In this document: positions 12,026-21,294 of the stretch, piece after piece
Layout of the letters: each line of letters opens with the position of its first letter
Numbering within the stretch: the first letter of the stretch is position 1
NCBI RefSeq assembly: GCF_017589465.1
Contig: NZ_JAELYA010000002.1
Location: forward strand, 620,001 to 684,000
Direction: 5' to 3'
DNA length: 64,000 bases
Source: Pseudomonas schmalbachii
Lineage (GTDB): Bacteria; Pseudomonadota; Gammaproteobacteria; Pseudomonadales; Pseudomonadaceae
Made by a program: the position numbers and the translations under genes
Notes under the pieces: generated by a model
Told to the model about the DNA's origin: nothing
Seen by the model: the letters and a program-made list of their open reading frames with translations, nothing else
Database searches by the model: none

Positions 12026-12178
12026 ATGGCGAAGAAGAGCAAACGGCCGAACAAGGCCAAATCCCTGGTAGCGCAACCCCTGTTCCGCAGCCGCCAGGAA
12101 AAGCCACTGAAAGGCAAAGGCAGCTACCGCCGCGAAGCCTCCCAAAATTGGGAGGCTTCTTGCTTTATGGCAGCCTGA
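12026..12178 (+). CDS. arfA: Alternative ribosome-rescue factor ArfA
   Basis: 50-codon gene, 90 bp after holA. It encodes MAKKSKRPNKAKSLVAQPLF then RSRQEKPLKGKGSYRRE; the PLFRxRxEKxxKGKGSYxR block is the hallmark of ArfA, which recruits RF2 to ribosomes stalled on non-stop mRNA when tmRNA fails. As in E. coli, the coding region carries a strong hairpin near its 3' end (12135-12158), so the normal mRNA is expected to be cut or terminated before the stop codon and its product tagged by tmRNA; ArfA then builds up only when trans-translation is impaired. Upstream, GAGGACCGCAGC could serve as a weak RBS. Confidence 0.9.
   Translation: MAKKSKRPNKAKSLVAQPLFRSRQEKPLKGKGSYRREASQNWEASCFMAA
12135..12158 (+). 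promoter_or_regulatory. Hairpin inside arfA (RNase III site or terminator)
   Basis: An inverted repeat with 9-11 bp arms (AAGCCTCCC / GGGAGGCTT with AAAATT between) covers arfA codons 37-45 and is followed by TCTTGCTTT. This is the expected position of the arfA self-limiting hairpin that yields a non-stop transcript. Confidence 0.85.
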
Positions 12179-12386
12179 AAAGCTCGCCCGCTCTCCCTCC
12201 GCCTCCCTCCTCGCCCCGCACCTCGCTACCTGCACACCGACCGGTAATCCGCCCACCAGAACGATTCCGCGTATCGATTGCCTTAGTTTGACCTGACCTC
12301 CGGCACAGCGCCGGTCCCGGGAAGACGCCCCTGGGGCGCCATGCTAAGGTGAGCCCCTGCTGATGAGACATCCGCCGAGGAGTGCA

Positions 12387-13700
12387 ATGCGGAAGAAATT
12401 CGTGAGTGAAGTTGCATCGAGCCGTCTGCTCATGACAACCCTGTCGGTATTGACCATCGGAGTCCTGGCCGCCTGCGCCGACTCCCCCGCTCATTCCTCG
12501 AACACCGCCCAGCAGTCGTCTGCGGTTGCGAAAAGCACTGCGCCGACGCCGCCTGCCGCGCCCTTGCCCGCGGAAAGCTTTTCCACCTGGCGCGATGAAT
12601 TCCGTACTCATGCCCTGGCCAGCGGCATCAGTGCCCACACGTTCGACCAGGCATTCGCAGGCATCACGCCCGACCAGGCGGTAATCGACGCCGATCGCAG
12701 CCAGCCCGAATTCGTTCGCCCGGTCTGGCAGTACCTGGAAAGCGCCGTGTCTCCGCTGCGCGTGCGCAACGGGCAGGGCAAGCTGGCAGAGAATGCCAAT
12801 GTGCTGGGACAGATCGACGCCCGTTACGCCGTGGATGGGGAAGCCGTGGTGGCGATCTGGGGCATGGAAAGCAACTTCGGCAGCCACATGGGCGACAAGA
12901 ACGTCATCCGCTCACTGGCCACCCTGGCCTACGAAGGGCGCCGTCCGGAGTTCGGCCGCAGCCAGTTGATTGCCGCCCTGCAGATTATCGAACACGGCGA
13001 TGTGCCTGCCAGCGACATGGTCGGCTCCTGGGCTGGCGCCATGGGCCAGACGCAGTTCATCCCCACCACCTACAACCAGTACGCGGTGGACTTCGACGGC
13101 AATGGCAAGCGCGACATCTGGCGCTCATCCGCCGATGCCCTGGCCTCTACGGCGAATTACCTGCGTGCCTCCGGGTGGCAGGCAGGCCAGACCTGGGGCT
13201 TCGAAGTACGCCTGCCAGCCAGCTTCGACTATGCCCTGGCGGAAATGAGCATTCGCAAACCGCTGAGCGAATGGCAGAGCCTCGGCGTGCAACCGGTGAA
13301 CGGCAGCCTGCCCGCCAATCCGCAGAGCAGTGCCTCACTGCTGCTGCCCGCAGGCCATCGCGGTCCTGCCTTCCTGGTGACGGACAACTTCCGCGCCATC
13401 CTCAGGTACAACAACTCCACCTCCTACGCATTGGCGGTCGGGTTGCTGGCGGACAGCTTCAAGGGCGGCGGCGCAATCGCGGGTCGCTGGCCGCTGGAGG
13501 ATGTGCCGTTGAGCCGTTCCGAACGCATCGCCCTGCAGGAAGGGCTGGCTAATCACGGCTATCAGCCTGGCGCGGCAGACGGCATCATCGGCGCCAATAC
13601 CCGCAAGGCAATCCGCGCCTACCAGCAGTCCCTCGGTTGGCCGGCAGATGGATATCCCACTCCGGCATTGCTGAAAACGCTGGGAGCGTCGACTCCTTAA
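12387..13700 (+). CDS. SltB-family lytic murein transglycosylase lipoprotein
   Basis: 437-aa peptidoglycan-cleaving enzyme. It has a lipoprotein signal ending in VLAAC, a Ser/Ala/Pro linker to about residue 60, then a GH103 (MltB-like) catalytic domain with the active-site Glu in AIWGMESNFGSHMG and the conserved MGQTQFIPTTYNQYAVDFDG, and a C-terminal PG_binding_1 domain (about 370-435: LANHGYQPGAADGIIGANTRKAI). This layout matches the P. aeruginosa SltB3 type. I chose the ATG preceded by GAGGAG over one 24 nt upstream. It stands alone between arfA and the fimbrial operon. Confidence 0.92.
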   Translation: MRKKFVSEVASSRLLMTTLSVLTIGVLAACADSPAHSSNTAQQSSAVAKSTAPTPPAAPLPAESFSTWRDEFRTHALASGISAHTFDQAFAGITPDQAVIDADRSQPEFVRPVWQYLESAVSPLRVRNGQGKLAENANVLGQIDARYAVDGEAVVAIWGMESNFGSHMGDKNVIRSLATLAYEGRRPEFGRSQLIAALQIIEHGDVPASDMVGSWAGAMGQTQFIPTTYNQYAVDFDGNGKRDIWRSSADALASTANYLRASGWQAGQTWGFEVRLPASFDYALAEMSIRKPLSEWQSLGVQPVNGSLPANPQSSASLLLPAGHRGPAFLVTDNFRAILRYNNSTSYALAVGLLADSFKGGGAIAGRWPLEDVPLSRSERIALQEGLANHGYQPGAADGIIGANTRKAIRAYQQSLGWPADGYPTPALLKTLGASTP

Positions 13701-13711
13701 CTGCTCCAGAG

Positions 13712-13742
13712 AAAAGGCGGATGGTTTCCCGTCCGCCTTCAT
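13712..13742. terminator. Candidate terminator between sltB-type gene and fimbrial operon
   Basis: AAGGCGGA (13714-13721) and TCCGCCTT (13732-13739) form an 8-bp stem between two convergent genes. A short A run precedes it, so it could serve the minus strand; the plus-strand T run is minimal. Confidence 0.5.
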
Positions 13743-13756
13743 GAGTCTGAACGCCC

Positions 13757-14755
13757 CTATTGGTATGACATCGTGAATGTTGCCCGCCCTTTCGCTATTC
13801 CAGGCGTGACGATGCGTTCTGTGCGGATATAGCGGGCAGAAAACGGAATCTCCATCAGACCCTCCGGCGACTCTCCCACATAGAACTGATTGGGGTTGCC
13901 GATTGCCGGCGAATCCGCCCCGTAGCTCACAGGGTTGCCGCCCCGTAGAATCTGGAAGCCAATGCCGGCAGCACTCGAGTCAGAGGTCAAACCAAGGACA
14001 TTGGTCCGATTTCCCGCGTTGCTATTGTCGGTCAGCGTCATATACAGGGACGCGCCATAGCTGCAATTCAAGCCAACCTTGAAATCCACATTTCCGTAAG
14101 TAGACCCGATACTGGGGAAGCTCATATTGCTGACATCTGGCAACACTTTGCTTATTGATGGAGTAGTCACTGTGCACGTGGGGTTTCTGATCTCGAAGGG
14201 TTGCAAATACCAATCATAAAGCTTTGTCCCTCCCGCCACATAATCAGCAATATGGATCTGATTCGACACCCCAGCATTCACTGAATTCGATATTTTTACC
14301 AGCTCTACCTTAATCCTCCAGGTGGTGAAGTTATAATCCCAGTTGGAAGTTGGCCAACTGTAAGGAAAGTTTCTCCACCCACTCAAACCGCCAATCGAAG
14401 TATTACGTGAAAATTTCACTCCAATCCCCGGAATTCCAGACTGAAAAACATTCTGCATTCCAGGAACCGCTCCCCCTGCACGCAAATTCGCGTTAACTGT
14501 AGTATTAATGACAGGGCAGGTGTAAAACAGATCAGGAAAATCCGGCCCTTCATAAAAGATTTTTTCATAGAAAGTCTTACCTATTACAGCATCACGCGGC
14601 CACCCTACATTATTCAACTGCAGATAGGCGACCTGCGGCCCCCCGGCACTCGTAATATCACAGGGTGCACCCCATGTACTGAGGGGCGAACATACGCCCG
14701 CCAGCACGATGGAGAGTATGGAAAGTTTCCCTGGAATCCAGCGACGATAACTCAT
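13757..14755 (-). CDS. Fimbrial tip adhesin (two-domain pilin-like)
   Basis: Last gene of the chaperone-usher operon. From the ATG behind GGAGGTGCC the product is 332 aa with a signal peptide (KLSILSIVLAGVCSPLSTWGA). An N-terminal domain of about 170 residues is unlike pilin and probably binds the receptor; a C-terminal pilin domain begins near NPTCTV, has a second Cys (GLNCSYG) and ends in the alternating donor strand RATFTMSYQ. The reading extends upstream to an ATG overlapping the usher stop (TGATG), an alternative start. Base composition is clearly AT-richer than in neighbours (many AAT/ATT codons), a sign of transfer. The ligand cannot be inferred. Confidence 0.85.
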   Translation of the reverse strand: MSYRRWIPGKLSILSIVLAGVCSPLSTWGAPCDITSAGGPQVAYLQLNNVGWPRDAVIGKTFYEKIFYEGPDFPDLFYTCPVINTTVNANLRAGGAVPGMQNVFQSGIPGIGVKFSRNTSIGGLSGWRNFPYSWPTSNWDYNFTTWRIKVELVKISNSVNAGVSNQIHIADYVAGGTKLYDWYLQPFEIRNPTCTVTTPSISKVLPDVSNMSFPSIGSTYGNVDFKVGLNCSYGASLYMTLTDNSNAGNRTNVLGLTSDSSAAGIGFQILRGGNPVSYGADSPAIGNPNQFYVGESPEGLMEIPFSARYIRTERIVTPGIAKGRATFTMSYQ

Positions 14756-14829
14756 GGCACCTCCACCAGGCGCCGTCTCCGCAAACTCGACGAGACTTGC
14801 GTTGCGCGCCATACATTCAGTTTCCTGCA

Positions 14830-17703
14830 TCAATTCAGGCCAGCAACCTGGGGTTTACCCAGATTTGGCACACACATCGCACTCGTCTTGAGGAACGGCG
14901 CCTTCGTATTTCCCTTGCCGCGAGTATCCGGCGGAAGCCGATAATCGAAGGAACAACTCTTGCCGGCGCCTTCCCCCCACTTGACCAGCAATTGCCCTTG
15001 CTGCGGCAACCCACGCAGGAAAATGCGCCCTCCCTGGCCAACCATCGACACGACATCGCCCTTCGCATCCAGAACCTCGGCGCCGACCGGGAAGGGTTGC
15101 CCATCCTGGCGGCTCACGGTAATCAGGACTGGCTTGCCGGTGATGGTGGGGTACTTGAGCATTACGATGGAGCCATAACGCGGCGCCACGGTTTGCGTGG
15201 TTGCCACCATCTCCACATCTTCGGAAGTCCCCTTCGGATCGAGCTCGATGTCGTTCTGCCGATAGGGCATAAGGCCGGAGACCACCGCATGGTCGTTGCC
15301 TGCGATCTGCGCACCCACGTTGCTGTTGACTTGTGCGCCCTCCGCCCCCTTGGCTTCCAGCACAGCCATGGTCTCGCCCTGGTATTGGGTAAAGTTCACG
15401 CCTCCCGGGTGAGCCACGACGCTTCCGGCAATCCCCAGGTTGGCCTGGCTATAGTCGCTTCCAGCGCTGGCACCAGCGGTGAAGGTGGCCACCGGAGCGT
15501 TGTACTGCATGTTCGCGGCAACGGTATCGAAGTTGTCGCCATCCGTACGGTTGCGCATGCCGGAAACGCTGTAGCCCATCTGGTTCTGCTCGCCCGCACT
15601 GCCGCTCACGGTGTTCTGCCACGAGTAATTACCGCCATCCTCGTAAGCCACCGACGAACTCAGGTATGGAGAATGCACGGTATGGCCAAGAGGAATGGAC
15701 ACGCTGAACAGATATTGAGTGTCAAAATCTCCATCCTGGTTACGGGTGCGTTGCGCGCCAATGCTGAAGCTGCCCCAGCGATAGCCATTGCTGTAACCAA
15801 CCTGGTAGCTGATATCGCTGCCTTGTTCGGAATTCCAGTAGTTCCTCGCGATACCACTGGCAAAGATGTTGCCGCCACGATCCCCTAGCGGCTGATTGAC
15901 GTTGATCTGGAAACGATTACGTTCGCGATAGGGAATGTACCCATTGCCGTGCTCGGAGCGCAGTTCGGCGAAGTCGGCCAGGTTGAGATATCCCTCGCTG
16001 GAGAAGCGATAGGCAGCAAGCATGAAGTTGGTCTGGGTGGCCTCCATCAACTTGCTATAGGTGAGGCGATAGCTCTGCCCACTCATGCTGCTGCTCAGGC
16101 GGTCACGCTGCTGGCCGAAGCCGGAAACATCCATGTCTGACGCATGTGACTGCGTCACATCCGCTGCGAACGCGCCATAAGGGGTGCTGAAGGCAAGGCC
16201 GCCCAGCGCCGCCAGATAGTCCTCTGCAACGATGCCGCCGGTATATGCCGTCCAGAGGTTGGATATGCCGTACTGATAAGTCCCCTGGAGGAAGTTCGGC
16301 CGGTTGTTCAGCCTGTCATCACGGTATTCACCACCCACAAGACTGAAGCGCGACACACCAGGGCGCAGCAGTTGCGCTACCGACGCGTAAGGCACCACGA
16401 ACGTCTTGGTGCGGCCATCCACCTCGGTAATGGTGACGGTCAGATCACCGGCATAACCGGTGTTATAGAGGTCATCGAGGACGAAAGGTCCCGGGGCGAC
16501 GGTGGTCTCGTAGAGAATGTTCGCGCCCTGCCGCACAGTGACCTTCGCATTGCTATCCGCCACGCCGCGGATGGTTGGAGCGAAGCCGCGCATGGAATCC
16601 GGCAGCATGCGATCGTCACTGGCCAGTTGCACGCCAGTGAAGGGGACACTGTCGAATATTTCACTCGAGGTGTAGTACTGCCCCAGGGTCAGCTGTGACT
16701 TGAACTGGTCGATATCGCGCTGGGCATAGGTGCTGATGGAACTGTAACGATCCCTGCTCGGCTGGTTCGCCTCACGGGATTTGGAGTATGAGCCGTTGTA
16801 GCGCAGACGCCATTCCGCCACGTTCAGGCCCGCATTGACTCCGGCGAATGTCTGGGTGCTTTCGCCAGTACGATCCAGGTCGGTCTTGGTAACGCTGGCG
16901 TTGTAGCCCAGGAAACCAGCCGTCACGCCGCCATCCCAGTACTTCGGATCGACATAGCCGCGAGCAACCCGTCCCAGGTATGCCTGGGGGATGGTGACAT
17001 TGGCTGTCAGCTCGGACATGTCGACATCGACGGTGGCAGACGGCACCAGTTTCTGCAGATCGACACACGGACTGCTGTCCAGCATGCTCTGCGCCGCCAC
17101 CGGATCGGGCAGCTTGCTGGCGACCAGTCCCCACTGCGTAAGCTGCTGGCTCTGGAAACAATAACGTGCCTGCCCCGGCTCGGCGCCAGCTTCGACCTTC
17201 ACATCCTGGCGACCGATCCAGCTCTGGTTGAGATAGATATCCAGACGCATCATTCCCGGCGTTACGGGATTGCCATGCTCGAAACGCGTCAGGTCGACTG
17301 TCTCCCCTCCACTACCGCGGATGAAAGATGGGTCGAATGCAGCGAATTGCGGCTCGCGCTTACCGACAGGCTTCGCTGCTGCCAGCAGCTGATCCGTGAT
17401 GGGAGAGCCCTTGGCGCTTTCGGCGGGTTGGGATGGCGACTCGGAGGAGAGGGACGGCAAACCGGCTGTGCTGGCAGGCTTATCCGAACTGCCAGCAGGG
17501 GCGAAGGATTGTTCCGTGCCCCCCACATCTGCCTGCGGATTAAGGGATCGCCCGGCATAGTCCGCAGCTCCTGCCCCGGTGGCATGAGCTGCGAGAATGG
17601 CCGTAACCAACAGCAGCGGACTGAAGCCATTTACGCCCGCACGTGAAGAAACGTACTTATCGCATCCCTGTTGTCTGTGATTGTTTGTCTTGACCCTGGA
17701 CAT
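14830..17703 (-). CDS. Fimbrial outer-membrane usher
   Basis: FimD/PapC-type usher: a beta-barrel that receives chaperone-subunit complexes and secretes the growing pilus. Starting at MSRVKTNNHRQ behind GGGGGTTCTTT it is 957 aa, longer than the usual 800-870. After the signal peptide (about residues 25-46) there is an unusual 80-90 residue Ser/Pro/Ala-rich stretch before the normal N-domain at FDPSFIRGSGGETVDLTRFE. The barrel, plug region (about 300-400) and C-terminal domains with paired Cys follow. It lies 112 bp after the chaperone gene and touches the adhesin reading frame. Confidence 0.93.
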   Translation of the reverse strand: MSRVKTNNHRQQGCDKYVSSRAGVNGFSPLLLVTAILAAHATGAGAADYAGRSLNPQADVGGTEQSFAPAGSSDKPASTAGLPSLSSESPSQPAESAKGSPITDQLLAAAKPVGKREPQFAAFDPSFIRGSGGETVDLTRFEHGNPVTPGMMRLDIYLNQSWIGRQDVKVEAGAEPGQARYCFQSQQLTQWGLVASKLPDPVAAQSMLDSSPCVDLQKLVPSATVDVDMSELTANVTIPQAYLGRVARGYVDPKYWDGGVTAGFLGYNASVTKTDLDRTGESTQTFAGVNAGLNVAEWRLRYNGSYSKSREANQPSRDRYSSISTYAQRDIDQFKSQLTLGQYYTSSEIFDSVPFTGVQLASDDRMLPDSMRGFAPTIRGVADSNAKVTVRQGANILYETTVAPGPFVLDDLYNTGYAGDLTVTITEVDGRTKTFVVPYASVAQLLRPGVSRFSLVGGEYRDDRLNNRPNFLQGTYQYGISNLWTAYTGGIVAEDYLAALGGLAFSTPYGAFAADVTQSHASDMDVSGFGQQRDRLSSSMSGQSYRLTYSKLMEATQTNFMLAAYRFSSEGYLNLADFAELRSEHGNGYIPYRERNRFQINVNQPLGDRGGNIFASGIARNYWNSEQGSDISYQVGYSNGYRWGSFSIGAQRTRNQDGDFDTQYLFSVSIPLGHTVHSPYLSSSVAYEDGGNYSWQNTVSGSAGEQNQMGYSVSGMRNRTDGDNFDTVAANMQYNAPVATFTAGASAGSDYSQANLGIAGSVVAHPGGVNFTQYQGETMAVLEAKGAEGAQVNSNVGAQIAGNDHAVVSGLMPYRQNDIELDPKGTSEDVEMVATTQTVAPRYGSIVMLKYPTITGKPVLITVSRQDGQPFPVGAEVLDAKGDVVSMVGQGGRIFLRGLPQQGQLLVKWGEGAGKSCSFDYRLPPDTRGKGNTKAPFLKTSAMCVPNLGKPQVAGLN

Positions 17704-17815
17704 AAAGAACCCCCGGCCGCGAGGCCGAACGAACCCCTGCCCTTCCAGCGAAGATCGGGGCATGGGAGAAAAATGACTACTTGAGCGGTGCCAGAAGTGG
17801 ACTGGCTGTGGGCGG

Positions 17816-18559
17816 TCAATGCCCCAACGGAGATGTCTCCTCGATCACTCCGCCGTAGTCGTTGACCCAGTGGTAAACGACCTTCACCTCCCCCACCGGC
17901 GGGCTACCCACACCTTTCAGGGCGAAATCTTTCGAGCCACCAGGCGCGACCATTCCGCTGTCCTGGCTACGGATGGACTTGCCATTCAGCGATATGGCGG
18001 CATCGTTGACCGACACATGGAAGGCACTGCTGTTGAGCGCACGGAGAACGTAGCCGCCAGTTGAGGGAACAATCGTCCACCGGAGGCCCTGGGCCGCTTC
18101 TACCGCGTCGCCGGGCAATCCATCAGGACGGAAAAAGACCTTGATTCGCGAGCGGAAAGCGAACTGAACGTAGTTCGCTGCATCCTTGTTGGCAGGAACC
18201 GATGGCACATCCAGCACATTGAGCCAGAAGACCGACTCCTTGTTCTGCGGCAGAGACTCCTGGGTATAGGTCAGGCGCAAAGCCTGTCCCTTGCCCGGCT
18301 CTATTCGCACAATGGGCGGGGTTACCAGAAATGGTGCATCGGCCTGATCGGGCAGAGTCTTGGGGTCGCCCTTGTCGACCCAGGATTGAACCAAGGCCGG
18401 CGAACTGTCCCGATTGGTCAATTTGACCGTTACTTCGCGCTCCTTGGCTGGATAAATCACGCGCGTACCGGTGATTACCACATTCGCCTCGGCAATATTG
18501 ACTGCCAACAGAGAGGCGGCACAAAGCGCCCAGAATCCTTTCAAGAAAAATCTGTTCAT
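17816..18559 (-). CDS. Periplasmic fimbrial chaperone (PapD/FimC type)
   Basis: 247-aa chaperone that caps pilin subunits by donor-strand complementation. Signal peptide ends at ANIAEA-type residues (LLAVNIAEA). Family signatures: TRVIYPAKEREVTVKLTNRD, PPIVRIEPGKGQALRLTY (conserved Lys and the G1 donor region) and KESVFWLNVLDVP. The ATG at 18559 follows GGTGGG; an upstream ATG would add six residues. It is 85 bp after the pilin gene and codes for the assembly partner of all three structural or export genes around it. Confidence 0.94.
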   Translation of the reverse strand: MNRFFLKGFWALCAASLLAVNIAEANVVITGTRVIYPAKEREVTVKLTNRDSSPALVQSWVDKGDPKTLPDQADAPFLVTPPIVRIEPGKGQALRLTYTQESLPQNKESVFWLNVLDVPSVPANKDAANYVQFAFRSRIKVFFRPDGLPGDAVEAAQGLRWTIVPSTGGYVLRALNSSAFHVSVNDAAISLNGKSIRSQDSGMVAPGGSKDFALKGVGSPPVGEVKVVYHWVNDYGGVIEETSPLGH

Positions 18560-18644
18560 TTCACCCACCGAAACCATGGATGCCCGGGGAAAACCCCGGG
18601 CTGAAACTGGTGGAGGCTCGGAGTTTCCCCCGAGCCGGGGCCAA

Positions 18645-19178
18645 TCAGTTGTATTCCAGCGAGTAGGTGATGGCGCTCTTCACGTCACCGGCAGTTGCCG
18701 CGCCGGTAGCGTAGTACTGGGCGAAGTAGGACAGGGTGCCGCCACCGCCGGCAGCGGCGACGGTGACGGTCTGGGTGTTGCCGCTACCATCACGCAGATT
18801 GATCGGAGCACCGGCGTTGTTCAGGAACTGAACTTCCACGTTGCCGGCAGCAGTAGCAGCCGGCTCGGTGTTCTTCAGGTGGCCGTTTGCCAGAACGTTC
18901 ACATGGGACGGCTCGAAGTAGACGTTGATGGTCTTCGCCGGGCAGTTGGTCAGAACGAAGTCAAACTTCCTGGAACCTGCTACGGCGCCGGCACTGGCCA
19001 GTGCCGATTTGGAAACGGTCGGCAGAACGACAAGCTTGTCGACTGGACGGGAAGAGTTGCCGTCAATGGTGCAGCTCTCGTCGATAACCTTCCCCTGAAT
19101 GTTGATGGTGCCATCTACAGCAAAAGCACCGGTGGAAATGGCTATGCCGAGCAGAGCCAGTGGGAGAATCTTTTTCAT
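18645..19178 (-). CDS. Major fimbrial subunit (type 1-like pilin)
   Basis: 177-aa pilin, first gene of the operon. Signal peptide MKKILPLALLGIAISTGAFA; mature part opens with VDGTINIQGKVIDESCTI, the donor strand and first Cys, paired with LTNCPA; the end TYSLEYN has the penultimate-Tyr beta zipper. Strong RBS (GAGG) before the ATG. The 85-bp gap to the chaperone gene has no obvious terminator but would allow processing so that pilin is made in excess. Confidence 0.95.
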   Translation of the reverse strand: MKKILPLALLGIAISTGAFAVDGTINIQGKVIDESCTIDGNSSRPVDKLVVLPTVSKSALASAGAVAGSRKFDFVLTNCPAKTINVYFEPSHVNVLANGHLKNTEPAATAAGNVEVQFLNNAGAPINLRDGSGNTQTVTVAAAGGGGTLSYFAQYYATGAATAGDVKSAITYSLEYN

Positions 19179-19623
19179 CGTGCTTATCCTCGAAGTTTGA
19201 ATTTCCAGGTAGCACTACCAAGTTCCACGAAGGGATATCAGCTTATACGCCGAGCAAAACTCAGTAGCCCTCCTGTGGCGGATCGACTTTTTCCGTTAGC
19301 CACCGCACACAACAAGACTACGGGTATAAAATTTCGTGATCTATCAGACAGCACGCAAGCCAAACATAGGAACCATCCTTACAGGGAAGGTGTATTGCAA
19401 ACAAAGAACTATGAGAGAAAATTCTCACCTCTCCAAGCAATCGAATTACAAAAAATATTGAGGGACTTGGACTACAAGAAATTTCGAGACTTTAAAAAGT
19501 AAAAATATTCCAATCAGGACTCGAAAAAACCCAAATTCACGATCAAATCATTTACGACCACTACACCACGAGAAACGCCGGAAAGTCTCTCGCGCCACTT
19601 TCCGTCACGTTATTCGAGAAATG
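19179..19623. other. AT-rich intergenic region upstream of fimbrial operon
   Basis: About 445 bp without a supportable gene between the pilin start and the lipA terminator. Composition falls well below the surroundings from about 19310 to 19570, with A/T runs (for example AAAAATATTG near 19451 and AAAAATATTCC near 19501). It must carry the fimbrial promoter, reading leftward. A TATAAG on the minus strand (19243-19248) could be a -10, but no good -35 goes with it. Such AT-rich blocks often bind MvaT/H-NS-type silencers; that is inference. Confidence 0.6.
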
Positions 19624-19651
19624 AAAAAGGCGACCCGAAGGTCGCCTTTTT
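19624..19651 (-). terminator. Intrinsic terminator after lipA
   Basis: AAAAAGGCGACC - CGAA - GGTCGCCTTTTT: a 12-bp perfect stem with a tetraloop and T/A runs on both sides, 15 bp past the lipA stop. It is symmetrical and should work in both directions. Confidence 0.92.
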
Positions 19652-19666
19652 CAGTGAACAGCCGGA

Positions 19667-20641
19667 TCAGCCGATCTTCTCGCCATGCGCCTGCTGGTCG
19701 GCATGGTAGGACGAGCGCACCAGCGGGCCGGATGCGACGTTCTTGAAGCCCATCTTCGCGCCTTCCTCGGCGAACCAGGCGAAGGTGTCCGGATGCACGA
19801 AGCGCTGCACCGGCAGGTGGTTGCGCGACGGCTGCAGGTACTGGCCGAGGGTGAGCATGTCGATGTCGTGCTCGCGCATGCGGTGCATGACTTCGATGAC
19901 CTCGTCGTCGGTCTCGCCGAGGCCGAGCATCAGGCCGGATTTGGTCGGCACGTGCGGGACCATCTGCTTGAAGCGCTGCAGCAGGTCCAGCGACCACTCG
20001 AAATCCGAGCCCGGGCGCGAGGACTTGTAGAGGCGCGGCACGGTTTCCAGGTTGTGGTTGAACACATCCGGCGGCTCGTTGGCGGTGATTTCCAGGGCGA
20101 CGTCCATGCGGCCGCGGTAATCCGGCACCAGCGTTTCCAGCTGGATGCCGGGGGACAGCTTGCGGATCTCGCGCAGGCAGTCGGCGAAGTGCTGGGCGCC
20201 GCCGTCGCGCAGGTCGTCGCGGTCCACCGAGGTGATCACCACGTACTTCAGGCGCAGGTCGGCGATGGCGATGGCGAGGTTCTTCGGCTCGTCCACATCC
20301 AGCGGCTTCGGCCGGCCGTGGCCGACGTCGCAGAACGGGCAGCGGCGGGTGCAGATGTCGCCCATGATCATGAAGGTCGCGGTGCCGCCGGAGAAGCACT
20401 CGCCCAGGTTCGGGCAGGACGCTTCCTCGCACACGCTGTGCAGCTTGTGCTTGCGCAGCAGTTGCTTGATGCGGTCGACTTCCGGCGATACCGGGATGCG
20501 CACGCGAATCCAGTCCGGCTTCTTCGGCAGTTCGTCGGTGGGGATGATCTTCACCGGAATGCGCGCAACCTTCTCGGCGCCACGCAGTTTCACACCGACT
20601 TCCACCTTGCCCGGTTTGCCGGCTGTCTCAACGGTACTCAT
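19667..20641 (-). CDS. lipA: Lipoyl synthase
   Basis: Radical-SAM enzyme inserting two sulfurs into protein-bound octanoate to make the lipoyl cofactor of PDH, OGDH and GCV-H. The 324-aa protein has both clusters: the auxiliary CxxxxCxxxxxC ([12 protein letters not shown]) and the radical-SAM CxxxCxxC (CTRRCPFC). It is the last gene of the leftward block, its ATG overlapping the lipB stop by one base (TGATG), so the two lipoate steps are translationally coupled. A strong terminator follows. Confidence 0.97.
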   Translation of the reverse strand: MSTVETAGKPGKVEVGVKLRGAEKVARIPVKIIPTDELPKKPDWIRVRIPVSPEVDRIKQLLRKHKLHSVCEEASCPNLGECFSGGTATFMIMGDICTRRCPFCDVGHGRPKPLDVDEPKNLAIAIADLRLKYVVITSVDRDDLRDGGAQHFADCLREIRKLSPGIQLETLVPDYRGRMDVALEITANEPPDVFNHNLETVPRLYKSSRPGSDFEWSLDLLQRFKQMVPHVPTKSGLMLGLGETDDEVIEVMHRMREHDIDMLTLGQYLQPSRNHLPVQRFVHPDTFAWFAEEGAKMGFKNVASGPLVRSSYHADQQAHGEKIG

Positions 20642-21294
20642 CAGATTTCGATCCCGCCCATGAGGGTCTTCTGTTCTTTGTAGCCAAGGTGTTCGACGAG
20701 TTCGCCACGCAGGCGCTCGCGCACGTCGGCCAGGGTGAGGGGGGCCGCCAGCTCGCTGAGCTGGGTCATTGCCATCCCGGCGTAGCCGCAGGGATTGATT
20801 CGACGAAAGGGTTCCAGGTCCATGTCCACATTCAGGGCCAGGCCGTGGAAGGAACAGCCGTTGCGGATGCGCAGGCCGAGGGAGGCGATCTTCTTGTCAT
20901 CCACGTAGACACCCGGTGCATCGGGCTTGGCCATGGCTTGCACGTCATAGCTGGCGAGCAGGCTGATCAGGCTGCGTTCGATGCGCGAGACCAGTTCGCG
21001 CACGCCGATGCCCGAACGGCGCACATCGAGGAGCAGATAGGCGACCAGTTGGCCGGGACCGTGATAGGTGACCTGGCCGCCGCGATCCACCTGCACCACC
21101 GGGATATCGCCGGGGAACAGCACATGCTCGGCCTTGCCGGCCTGTCCCTGGGTGAACACCGGATCGTGTTCGAGCAGCCAGATTTCATCGTCCGTCTGCG
21201 CGTCGCGCTCGGCGGTGAAGCGCTGCATCGCATGCCAGGTGGGCTCGTATGGCAGCCGGCCCAGCTCGCGGAAGCCCAGTACCCTCGACTGCAC
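20641..21294 (-). CDS. lipB: Octanoyltransferase LipB
   Basis: Transfers octanoate from acyl-ACP to lipoyl domains, supplying LipA. 217 aa. Conserved stretches include [18 protein letters not shown], the catalytic Lys region [22 protein letters not shown] and [17 protein letters not shown] with the active-site Cys. The start is a GTG placed directly after the ybeD stop with no spacer (TAAGTG). The operon order ybeD-lipB-lipA is the common one. Confidence 0.96.
   Translation of the reverse strand: MQSRVLGFRELGRLPYEPTWHAMQRFTAERDAQTDDEIWLLEHDPVFTQGQAGKAEHVLFPGDIPVVQVDRGGQVTYHGPGQLVAYLLLDVRRSGIGVRELVSRIERSLISLLASYDVQAMAKPDAPGVYVDDKKIASLGLRIRNGCSFHGLALNVDMDLEPFRRINPCGYAGMAMTQLSELAAPLTLADVRERLRGELVEHLGYKEQKTLMGGIEI

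Noticed and set aside
18471..19502. Plus-strand 343-codon frame opposite the pilin and chaperone ends
   Set aside because: It covers the pilin gene antisense and runs into the AT-rich gap; no RBS, signal or recognisable domain.
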